Part shown: one piece after another, positions 1 through 6,084 of the stretch | Layout of the letters: each line of letters opens with the position of its first letter | Position numbering within the stretch: position 1 is the stretch's first letter | DNA from: BOG-933 sp037147415 | Lineage (GTDB): Bacteria; Pseudomonadota; Alphaproteobacteria; Azospirillales; Azospirillaceae | Reading direction: 5' to 3' | NCBI GenBank assembly: GCA_037147415.1 | Contig: JBAWVF010000092.1 | Location: forward strand, 1-15,765 | DNA length: 15,765 nt | Program-made: the position numbers and the translations under genes | The notes under the pieces: generated by a model | Database searches by the model: none | Told to the model about the DNA's origin: nothing | Seen by the model: only the letters and a program-made list of their open reading frames with translations

Positions 1-85
1 ACCCGGGTTACGGGTGTCATAAAGACCGCCACCCGGGTTACGGGTGTCATAAAGACCGCCACCCGGGTTACGGGTGTCATAAAGA
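1..85 (-). repeat. Perfect 30-bp tandem repeat inside the DUF4159 coding region
   Basis: Positions 1-30 and 31-60 are identical, and 61-85 repeats the first 25 bases before diverging. That gives about 2.8 copies, and the array may continue past the left edge. The period is ten codons, so on the minus strand it reads in frame as YDTRNPGGGL repeated, following the family's conserved GGTILYDTR strand. Each unit contains CACCCG-GGTTA-CGGGTG, an inverted repeat with 6-bp arms (5 bp in the edge copy) that could promote slippage. The lack of any mismatch between copies points to a recent expansion or an assembly artefact. Confidence 0.95.
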
Positions 86-471
86 ATAGTGCCGCCTTGG
101 CGGAGATAATCATTTACCCGCTGCCGAGCCGCCTCCGATAGAGGAGGTGCGGCCGCACTCACGGCCCAATACAGGAGCGGAAAAAACGCCAGTTCGTCGG
201 TTTCGATATTAACCGCGGCAACACCGCCCGCCTCGACTGCGGTCCGGCGATTGAGCACCCGGGCCAAGCCCTCGAGCCCGGCGCGGCTGACCGAGTCGAC
301 ACCGGCATCCCCGGTCACAACATAGGCAAGCCAAGTTTTCAGCGTGACTCGCTCTGCAAAATTGGCAGAGTCGACAGATGATAACTCCGGACTGCCTGCG
401 AACACGGGAAGTGCCGCAAGCAGTCCGGAACAGATCAGGGCGAAACCCGACCAAGGCCGGGAACGGCTCAT
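1..471 (-). CDS. Secreted DUF4159 domain protein, N-terminal part (runs off left edge)
   Basis: The reading frame opens at an ATG at 471 and stays open for 157 codons to the window edge, so the C-terminal part is missing. Residues 1-25 look like a signal peptide: a basic start (MSRSRPW), a hydrophobic core, and probable cleavage after VFA. Residues 46-135 match the start of DUF4159 as I know it from alphaproteobacteria: TWLAYVVTGD, SRAGLEGLARVLNRRTAVE, DELAFFPLLYW and GGTILYDTR. The family is predicted to adopt a glutamine-amidotransferase-like fold. Its role is unknown, and it often occurs with MoxR ATPase, DUF58 and VWA genes. In many relatives this domain is the C-terminal part of a long membrane protein; here it follows a signal peptide directly. 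Residues 128-157 are a decapeptide repeat (separate entry). No good ribosome site precedes the ATG, and the small gene upstream ends 19 bp away, so coupled translation is plausible. Confidence 0.8.
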   Translation of the reverse strand, partial: MSRSRPWSGFALICSGLLAALPVFAGSPELSSVDSANFAERVTLKTWLAYVVTGDAGVDSVSRAGLEGLARVLNRRTAVEAGGVAAVNIETDELAFFPLLYWAVSAAAPPLSEAARQRVNDYLRQGGTILYDTRNPGGGLYDTRNPGGGLYDTRNPG

Positions 472-490
472 CGCAGCGCCAAGCCCGTTA

Positions 491-610
491 TCATTTGCCC
501 TTCGCGGGCGCAGCTGAGCCCTTCTGCGAGGGAGCGGCTGCGATGGTCTTCGGCTTTACCGCCTTCGGCTTTTTCGCCTCGCGGTTTCCTTTTTGCTCAC
601 CCTTAGCCAT
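491..610 (-). CDS. Small basic Lys/Ala/Pro-rich protein, 39 aa
   Basis: The frame runs from an ATG at 610 to a TGA at 491-493 and encodes 39 residues beginning MAKGEQKGNREAKKPK and ending PAKGK. A GGGAG motif lies about 10 bases upstream of the ATG, in the right place for a ribosome site. Almost all residues are K, A, P, G, Q or E, so the product is probably disordered, cytosolic and strongly basic. The opening resembles a small uncharacterised protein I recall from many Proteobacteria, with a GxQKGNREAKKPK-like N-terminus; I cannot run a search to confirm this. It lies between pgm and the DUF4159 gene on the same strand, 19 bp upstream of the latter, and may share its transcript. Nucleic-acid or ribosome binding would fit the charge but is a guess. 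Confidence 0.7.
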   Translation of the reverse strand: MAKGEQKGNREAKKPKAVKPKTIAAAPSQKGSAAPAKGK

Positions 611-689
611 TGTCGTTTGCTCCCGTGAACATGATTTTGAAGGGGAATGCAGTTATACACGCACCTTCAATCTTACACCGGGCCGCGAC

Positions 690-714
690 AAAAAACCAAC
701 TGCTCAGAAGTCGG
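690..714 (-). terminator. Probable weak intrinsic terminator after pgm/pmm
   Basis: Read on the minus strand, CCGACT and AGTTGG form a 6-bp RNA stem that includes one G-U pair. The loop is 7 nt, and six T follow (690-695). The stem overlaps the pgm stop codon. It is in the right place to end the galU-ugd-pgm transcript before the small-protein gene, but the stem is short. Confidence 0.4.
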
Positions 715-2089
715 CCGGGGCGACAATACCGCTGCGGCCCAGTTGATCAACCAACAGCGCCTTGAGTCGGCAAAGCCCGGCTTCGTCAAACGCCTCGGCC
801 CGCGCAACCAGCACATCCTGAGTATTGGAGGCGCGCAGCAACCACCAGCCGTCATCAGTGGTCACACGAACCCCGTCGATAGCGTTGACCCGGGCGCCGG
901 CGGCGGCCAGCCGCGCTTTGACCTCGGTGATAACGGTGAATTTGCGTTCTTCGCTAACCTGAAACCGGATTTCCGGCGTGTTGATCACGGCGGGCAGACG
1001 GTCGCGCAGCTCGGCCAAGCTCACTCCGGCCTTCGAGACCAGCTCAATCAATCGAAGCGCACAATAAAGCGCGTCGTCAAAGCCATACCATTTGTCGGCA
1101 AAGAAAATATGGCCGCTCATTTCGCCGGCCAGCGGCGAACCGGTCTCGGCCATCTTCGCCTTGATCAGAGAATGACCGGTCTTGTACATCAAGGGTTTGC
1201 CGCCCAGCCGCGCCACCTCGTCGAACAGGGTTTGGCTGGCCTTGACGTCGGCGATGACGGTCGCACCGGGATGATCCTTCAGCACGACCGCGGCATAAAG
1301 CGCCAACAACTGATCGCCCCAAACAACGCGGCCGAGATGGTCGATCGCCCCGATGCGATCACCGTCGCCATCAAAGCCGATGCCCAGATCACAGCCATTT
1401 TCCGCGACCGCCTTTTGCAGATCGACCAGATTTTTTTCAACGGTCGGGTCGGGGTGATGGTTGGGAAAGGTGCCGTCGATGGTATCGAACAGTAAGACAT
1501 GCGTTCCCGGCAACCGCGCGGTCAAAGCGCGCATGATTTCGGCGGTCGCGCCGTTGCCGGCATCCCAAGCCACCTTGAGCGGACGCGGCGCCTCAAAATC
1601 CCGCAGCAGCCGGTTAATATAGGCGTCGCGAACGTCGATTACGGTTGAGCTTCCGCTGCCGTTGACGAAATCCCCGGCGGCGGCGGTCCGGCCCAGCTCT
1701 TGAATCGCCTCGCCATAAAACGGCCCCTTGCCCAGCATCATCTTGATGCCGTTGTATTCGGGCGGATTATGCGACCCGGTGATCATCACCCCGCCGTCCG
1801 CGCCGTGCTCGCGCGTGGCATAATAGAGCATGGGAGTCGGACCCAGCCCGATGCGCTCGACACTCAGACCGCAGGCGGTCAGGCCGTCGACCAGGGCCGC
1901 TTCCAGCACGGGTGAACTGACCCGGCCGTCATAGCCGATGCACACCCGGCTACCGCCGCCCCGCACCACCCGCGAGCCGAAGGCCCGGCCGACCGCCCGG
2001 ACATCGGCTTCGGTCAAGGTCTCGCCGACGACACCGCGGATATCGTATTCGCGCAGGATGGTTGAATGTAAGGCTCGGGCTTCGCTCAT
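704..2089 (-). CDS. Phosphomannomutase/phosphoglucomutase (alpha-D-phosphohexomutase family)
   Basis: This cytosolic enzyme interconverts hexose-6-phosphates and hexose-1-phosphates through a phosphoserine, supplying glucose-1-P for GalU and/or mannose-1-P for GDP-mannose. The 461-residue length is normal for the AlgC/ManB-type group. Visible motifs, in order: the active-site serine S106 in TGSHNPPEYNG, the metal loop DGDGDR at 240-245, the sugar-specificity loop GEMSGH at 322-327, and the phosphate-binding RASNTQ at 419-424. The GEMSGH loop is typical of members acting on both glucose and mannose phosphates, so I leave the symbol open (manB, pgm or algC-like). The start ATG shares one base with the TAA stop of ugd (TAATG at 2087-2091), which indicates coupled translation. 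It is the last gene of the galU-ugd-pgm operon. Confidence 0.93.
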   Translation of the reverse strand: MSEARALHSTILREYDIRGVVGETLTEADVRAVGRAFGSRVVRGGGSRVCIGYDGRVSSPVLEAALVDGLTACGLSVERIGLGPTPMLYYATREHGADGGVMITGSHNPPEYNGIKMMLGKGPFYGEAIQELGRTAAAGDFVNGSGSSTVIDVRDAYINRLLRDFEAPRPLKVAWDAGNGATAEIMRALTARLPGTHVLLFDTIDGTFPNHHPDPTVEKNLVDLQKAVAENGCDLGIGFDGDGDRIGAIDHLGRVVWGDQLLALYAAVVLKDHPGATVIADVKASQTLFDEVARLGGKPLMYKTGHSLIKAKMAETGSPLAGEMSGHIFFADKWYGFDDALYCALRLIELVSKAGVSLAELRDRLPAVINTPEIRFQVSEERKFTVITEVKARLAAAGARVNAIDGVRVTTDDGWWLLRASNTQDVLVARAEAFDEAGLCRLKALLVDQLGRSGIVAPADF

Positions 2090-3423
2090 TACCGGTCGGA
2101 CTCCAAGGAAGGTTTACGCGGGCGACCGATCGACGAATAGAAAAAGCCGGCCCCGGTCATCTCGTCCGGATTATAAACATTGCGCAGATCGACCACGACA
2201 TGGCCGTTCATCAGCTCGCGCACCCGGTTGAGATCAAGCGAACGGAACTCGTTCCATTCAGTCAGCAGCGTCATGGAGTCGGCACCGCGTAGCGCGTCAT
2301 AGGCGTCCTGGCACCACACCACCCCCGGCAACAGCTTGGCCGCTTCCTTCATGCCCTCGGGATCATAGGCGCGGACAGTCGCCCCGGCCGCCTGCAACGC
2401 CGGCAGAATATCAAGCGACGGGCTGTCGCGCATATCGTCGGTGTTCGGTTTGAAGGTCACGCCCAGCACGGCCAGGGTTTTGCCTTGAACCGAGCCGCCG
2501 CAGGCCGCGATGATTCGTTCGGCCATATGCTTTTTACGGCGATCGTTAACCTCCACCACCGCCTCGACCAGGCGCGACGGCGCACCGGCCGCGCGCGCGG
2601 TCTGAACCAGCGCCTGCGTATCCTTGGGAAAGCACGAGCCGCCGTAACCGGGACCCGCATGGAGAAATTTTTTACCGATGCGCCCGTCAAGACCGATCCC
2701 GCGCGCAACATCGTGAACATCGGCCCCGACCTTCTCGCACAGATCCGCCATCTCGTTGATGAAGGTGATCTTGGTGGCAAGAAAGGCATTGGCCGCATAT
2801 TTGGTCAGTTCCGCGGTCTCCAGCGCAGTCATCACGATCGGGGTTTCGATCAGATAGAGCGGCCGGTACAGGCGGCGCATGATCTCGCGGGCGCGTTCGG
2901 AGCCGGTGCCGATCACGACCCGATCCGGCCGCATGAAGTCACCGATGGCCGAGCCTTCACGCAGGAACTCGGGATTGGAGGCAACGTCGAAGTCGGCGTC
3001 GGGATTGGTGCGGCGGATAATGTCTTCGACTTGACGACCGGTCCCGACCGGCACCGTCGATTTGGTCACCACCACGGTGTAGCCATCAAGGCCCCGCGCC
3101 AATTCCTCAGCCGCAGCATAGACATAGCTGAGGTCGGCGTGGCCGTCGCCCCGACGCGAGGGCGGTGTGCCGACCGCGATGAACACGGCATCCGCCCCGG
3201 CCACCGCCGAGCTGAGGTCAAGGGAGAACGACAGACGTTCGGCCTGCACGTTCTTAGCCACCAGAGCGTCAAGCCCCGGCTCGTAAATCGGCATTTCGCC
3301 CTTGCGCAAGCGTTCGATCTTGCCGGCATCCTTATCGACACAGACCGTAGTCACGCCGAATTCCGAAAAGCAGGCGCCGGACACCAGTCCGACATAGCCG
3401 GTTCCAATCATCGCAATGCGCAT
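2089..3423 (-). CDS. ugd: UDP-glucose 6-dehydrogenase
   Basis: The enzyme oxidises UDP-glucose to UDP-glucuronate with two NAD+, feeding exopolysaccharide, capsule or LPS modification. The 444-residue protein has the family's three parts. The N-terminal Rossmann domain carries GTGYVG at 7-12. A central helix region contains ELTKYAANAFLATKITFINE. The catalytic cysteine C264 lies in GPGYGGSCFPKDT, and the C-terminal UDP-binding domain contains GVTFKPNTDDMRDSPS at 321-336. A GAGGAA ribosome site sits 5 bases before the ATG at 3423. galU lies 36 bp upstream, and the stop overlaps the pgm start. Both neighbours supply the substrate: GalU makes UDP-glucose and the mutase makes glucose-1-P. In other bacteria homologues are called ugd, tuaD or rkpK. 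Confidence 0.95.
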   Translation of the reverse strand: MRIAMIGTGYVGLVSGACFSEFGVTTVCVDKDAGKIERLRKGEMPIYEPGLDALVAKNVQAERLSFSLDLSSAVAGADAVFIAVGTPPSRRGDGHADLSYVYAAAEELARGLDGYTVVVTKSTVPVGTGRQVEDIIRRTNPDADFDVASNPEFLREGSAIGDFMRPDRVVIGTGSERAREIMRRLYRPLYLIETPIVMTALETAELTKYAANAFLATKITFINEMADLCEKVGADVHDVARGIGLDGRIGKKFLHAGPGYGGSCFPKDTQALVQTARAAGAPSRLVEAVVEVNDRRKKHMAERIIAACGGSVQGKTLAVLGVTFKPNTDDMRDSPSLDILPALQAAGATVRAYDPEGMKEAAKLLPGVVWCQDAYDALRGADSMTLLTEWNEFRSLDLNRVRELMNGHVVVDLRNVYNPDEMTGAGFFYSSIGRPRKPSLESDR

Positions 3424-3459
3424 GTCATTTCCTCGTTACTGGGATCGACCGTGTTGATA

Positions 3460-4332
3460 TCAGGATACGTATTTTTTCAGAACCTGCATGACCTTATCGG
3501 CCATGTCGGGGCGGGTCAGCGCATGGGCGATCGTCGCCTCAAGGAAGCCGACCTTGCCGCCGCAGTCGAAGCGCGTACCTTCGAAGCGCAGCCCGTGAAA
3601 CGGCTGATGGCCGATCAGCTTGGCCATGGCGTCGGTCAGCTGAATTTCATTGCCGGCTCCGCGTTCATGGCGGCTGAGATGTCCCATCACTTCGGGCTGA
3701 AGAATATAACGGCCGATAATCGACAGGGTTGACGGCGCCAGCTCGGGCTTCGGCTTTTCCACCAGTCCCTCGACACTGACCAGCCGGCCGTCATCATGTC
3801 CGACCTTAAGAATGCCGTAGCGGCTGGTGTGCTCGCGCGGGACATCCTCGATCGCCACGATATTGCCGCCGACCTCGTTGTAGGCATCGACCATCTGTTT
3901 AAGGCAAGGGCGGTCGGCCAGGACATAATCGTCGGGCAGGATAATCGCAAAGGGATCGTCGCCGATGACGGCCCGCGCGCACCACACCGCATGACCGAGA
4001 CCGAGCGGCTGTTGCTGCCGAGTGTAAAACAGTTTGCCGGGCGCGATTTCGGTTTGACGAACCGCCTCCAAACCTTCGGTATTGTTCTTAGCCTCCAGAA
4101 ATCGGTTAAGCTCGATATCGGCATCGAAATGATCTTCGATCGCCCGCTTACCGCCGCCGGTGACAAACACGAATTCCTCGATGCCTGCCTCGCGCGCCTC
4201 TTCGACCGCGTGCTGAAGCAACGGTTTGTCAACCAGCGGCATCATTTCCTTTGGAATAGCCTTGGTCGCCGGCAGAAAGCGGGTGCCAAGTCCGGCTACC
4301 GGAAACACCGCCTTGCGTACGGGTTTTTTCAT
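3460..4332 (-). CDS. galU: UTP-glucose-1-phosphate uridylyltransferase
   Basis: It makes UDP-glucose from UTP and glucose-1-phosphate. The frame could extend upstream to 4515, but family sequences begin just before the nucleotide-binding loop. I therefore use the ATG at 4332, giving MKKPVRKAVF and then GLGTRFLPATKAIPKEM at 14-30. The resulting 290 residues is the usual bacterial GalU length. Other motifs are the metal/nucleotide loop LPDDYVLAD at 132-140, VEKPKP at 191-196, and GAGNEIQLTDAM at 226-236. The ribosome site is poor (GGCGAG). It is first in the galU-ugd-pgm operon, with 163 bp upstream that likely hold the promoter, although I cannot assign convincing -35/-10 boxes there. Confidence 0.95.
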   Translation of the reverse strand: MKKPVRKAVFPVAGLGTRFLPATKAIPKEMMPLVDKPLLQHAVEEAREAGIEEFVFVTGGGKRAIEDHFDADIELNRFLEAKNNTEGLEAVRQTEIAPGKLFYTRQQQPLGLGHAVWCARAVIGDDPFAIILPDDYVLADRPCLKQMVDAYNEVGGNIVAIEDVPREHTSRYGILKVGHDDGRLVSVEGLVEKPKPELAPSTLSIIGRYILQPEVMGHLSRHERGAGNEIQLTDAMAKLIGHQPFHGLRFEGTRFDCGGKVGFLEATIAHALTRPDMADKVMQVLKKYVS

Positions 4333-4478
4333 GGGAGGTCTCGCCAGGGTAAAGCTCGGAAAAATGGACGGGACCGGCATTCGCCACCGCGGAACGGCCC
4401 GATATCCGAGCGTTTTGCCACAACCGGCGAGGTCTGCGCAACCCCTCTCAAAGAACAGCCCGCACTCGGTTCTATTCC

Positions 4479-4505
4479 AAAGCACTCGACGATAATCACG
4501 AGTGC
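4479..4505 (-). terminator. Stem-loop at the end of the J-domain gene, possible terminator
   Basis: On the minus strand, GCACTCG and CGAGTGC form a perfect 7-bp stem around a 10-nt loop, followed by only three T. The stop codon of the J-domain gene (4496-4498) lies in the loop. The position between that gene and galU suits a terminator or an mRNA-end stabiliser. The short T tract makes strong intrinsic termination doubtful. Confidence 0.35.
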
Positions 4506-5188
4506 AACAAAGCATCCCGGGCCTGATTGAGCTTTGCCGCCAGCCAGGTCGAGCCGCCGCGATCGGGATGGACCCCGGCCATCAAATGCCGGTGCGCCTC
4601 CTTGATCGCCTCGGGCGTCGCCCCCGGCGACAGGCCGAGAATCTCCAGGGCTTCCGCACGGCTCAGGGCACCGGAGCCGGTTTCGGGAGCGGTTTCGGTC
4701 CGCGCGCCAGCGCCTTGGCGCTCCCGCCATTGCGGCCCCCGAGTCCGGTCGAGCCAAGTCTCCAGCACCGTGATCGATTGCGGGTCCAAACGCCGGCATT
4801 CCGCCATCAATTCCATCGTTTCGTCGAATGACAGGCTGTCGAGCGGGCGCCCGGCGAAACCGCCGCCGATGATCTCGCCCGCCAGAATTCCGGTATCGTG
4901 GTAAAGGATCATGCGCAGCAACCGTGTCTCGACCCGGGAGGTCCGACCGGACGCGGAGCCGCAGAGCCGCTTGCGGGCACGCCACAGCATCGGTCCGGCC
5001 ATGACCGCCAGCGCAACCAACAAGCCCGCGCGCCCGCTGAGCACCAGGAACAAGGCTACAAGCAACCCCGCCGCTATGCCGGCCCGCCGCAAGGTCACAG
5101 CCAACATTCGCGGCTCCATCATCAGGAACCCGCGCAGCAACAGCGCGACGCCAAAGCAAAAGACCAGAACGAGAGCGATCAGCGGCAC
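4496..5188 (-). CDS. Membrane-anchored J-domain protein (Tim14/Pam18-like J domain)
   Basis: This 230-residue protein has hydrophobic segments at about 2-22 and 37-68. The second probably forms one or two membrane spans. A conserved-looking middle region (85-148) contains SRVETRLLRMILYHDTG and AECRRLDPQSITVLETWLD. A linker rich in T, E and G follows, and the C-terminal J domain spans about 176-228. The J domain has the Hsp70-activating HPD at 207-209 and then RGGSTWLAAKLNQARD. That is the HPDxGGS..(A)AK.N.A.D pattern of mitochondrial Tim14/Pam18 and its alphaproteobacterial relatives, rather than of DnaJ, and there is no Gly/Phe or zinc region. The likely role is to recruit DnaK at the inner membrane; the client is unknown. 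The start is GTG at 5188. The VWA gene ends 37 bp upstream, so the two are probably cotranscribed. Confidence 0.85.
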   Translation of the reverse strand: MPLIALVLVFCFGVALLLRGFLMMEPRMLAVTLRRAGIAAGLLVALFLVLSGRAGLLVALAVMAGPMLWRARKRLCGSASGRTSRVETRLLRMILYHDTGILAGEIIGGGFAGRPLDSLSFDETMELMAECRRLDPQSITVLETWLDRTRGPQWRERQGAGARTETAPETGSGALSRAEALEILGLSPGATPEAIKEAHRHLMAGVHPDRGGSTWLAAKLNQARDALLHS

Positions 5189-5195
5189 GCATGCG

Positions 5196-5202
5196 CCTCC
5201 TT
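5196..5202 (-). promoter_or_regulatory. Strong ribosome binding site deciding the GTG start of the J-domain gene
   Basis: AAGGAGG on the minus strand is a near-perfect Shine-Dalgarno sequence. GGAGG lies 7 nt before the GTG at 5188, which is optimal spacing. It lies only 3 nt before an out-of-frame ATG at 5192, which is too close. This supports the GTG start, as does the protein content of the two frames. Confidence 0.8.
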
Positions 5203-5225
5203 ACAGGATATTATCCACTCCGGTA

Positions 5226-5948
5226 TTATACACCGAGCCGGGTCATTCGGTCGGTCAGCAGCCGGACCATGCCGCCGCGGTTGCGGCTTAAATCTTCGAG
5301 CGCGACCAAGCCACCCGCAGCATAGACGGCAACCGCCGACAACAGCTCTTTCAGTTGGCGCGCGCTGCCGGCGTCGAAGCGGCAACAGACGCCGCCGGTC
5401 AACTGCGCCAACTGTCGAAACACCCGCTCGGTCACGGAGTCGCCGCCCTCCTGAAACATGAAAGCAGGCACACCCAACAGTCCGAGTTCCCCGGCAAGCT
5501 TGCCCAGCCGATCGGCATCCTCTTCCATGCTGTCACCGACGCACACCAGCGCACCGACCTTTTGCCGCCGGGTTTCGGAAAGCGCATGGGTAAACACTCG
5601 GCACCATTGTGTATGCCCGGCCAGGCATTCAACCGAACTCATCCGGCGCAGCAACTCGGGTGCACTGGACTGCCACGACGACGCTTTGCATTCGCCGTAA
5701 CCGCGAAAATAGACCAGTTGGATCTCGAGCCCGCCCAGCCCCGCGGTCGCCTCGAACATCTCGGCCTGAATTCCGCAGGCCCGGTCCCAAGTCGGCTGAC
5801 GGCTGGCGGTGGCATCCATGGCAAAGATCAAGCGGCCGCGCGTGCCGCGCGCCACCAAAGGCGATGGAATCTCCGCCACCCGGCGCAGGAACTCTTGAAT
5901 ATCCACTCCGGCGGAGCCGCCCACCGGAAGCTTGCCATCGCTACCCAT
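5226..5948 (-). CDS. VWA (von Willebrand factor A) domain protein
   Basis: This 240-residue protein has no visible signal peptide or membrane span. After a Gly-rich start, RGRLIFAMDATASRQ (38-51) gives the first VWA strand with a MIDAS-type D45-x-T47-x-S49. Later metal-site candidates are T113 (GHTQ) and the strand-end acidic loop VGDSMEED at 137-144. Strands such as GLEIQLVYFRG and GVPAFMFQEGGDS fit the Rossmann-like VWA fold, which makes metal-dependent protein contacts. The frame could begin at 5972, but AAGGAG at 5955-5960 sits 6 nt before the ATG at 5948, so I use that start (MGSDGKLPVGG). The C-terminal helix region (195-240) has no motif I recognise. The neighbouring J-domain membrane protein, 37 bp downstream, is the probable functional partner; the substrate is unknown. 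Confidence 0.85.
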   Translation of the reverse strand: MGSDGKLPVGGSAGVDIQEFLRRVAEIPSPLVARGTRGRLIFAMDATASRQPTWDRACGIQAEMFEATAGLGGLEIQLVYFRGYGECKASSWQSSAPELLRRMSSVECLAGHTQWCRVFTHALSETRRQKVGALVCVGDSMEEDADRLGKLAGELGLLGVPAFMFQEGGDSVTERVFRQLAQLTGGVCCRFDAGSARQLKELLSAVAVYAAGGLVALEDLSRNRGGMVRLLTDRMTRLGV

Positions 5949-6084
5949 GTCCCACTCCTTCGATCTCAACAATAAGTATCTCTCCGTCCCGATCTTTCCA
6001 TACCCCGCTCCCGGCGGATCTGCTACTCCTTTAGCGGCTTCAGATGCCGGGCGGGTTGGCGGAAATGCGGCAGAGGGCTTAGGG

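Noticed and set aside
1..85. CRISPR array
   Set aside because: The copies abut directly with no variable spacers, and the period is exactly ten codons in a coding frame.
652..657. TATAAC as a -10 box for the 39-residue gene (minus strand)
   Set aside because: No acceptable -35 sequence at 16-18 bp upstream.
647..1495. Long plus-strand open frame antisense to pgm
   Set aside because: A GC-rich shadow of a well-supported gene. The similar long antisense frames at 2485-3732 (ugd and the galU 3' end), 9754-11019 (DAHP synthase), 11211-12044 (NAPRT) and 14408-15361 (prpE) are rejected for the same reason.
4333..4515. Upstream extension of galU
   Set aside because: The extra 61 residues do not belong to the family, which begins a few residues before GLGTRF, and would overlap the J-gene end.
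4329..5192. 287-codon open frame overlapping the J-domain gene
   Set aside because: It is Arg/Gly/Ala-rich with no recognisable domain, its ATG is only 3 nt from the ribosome site, and it runs through a clear J-domain gene in another frame.
5932..6084. Upstream start for the histidine kinase
   Set aside because: It would begin inside the divergent VWA gene and has no ribosome site; AGAGGG before 6085 fits well.
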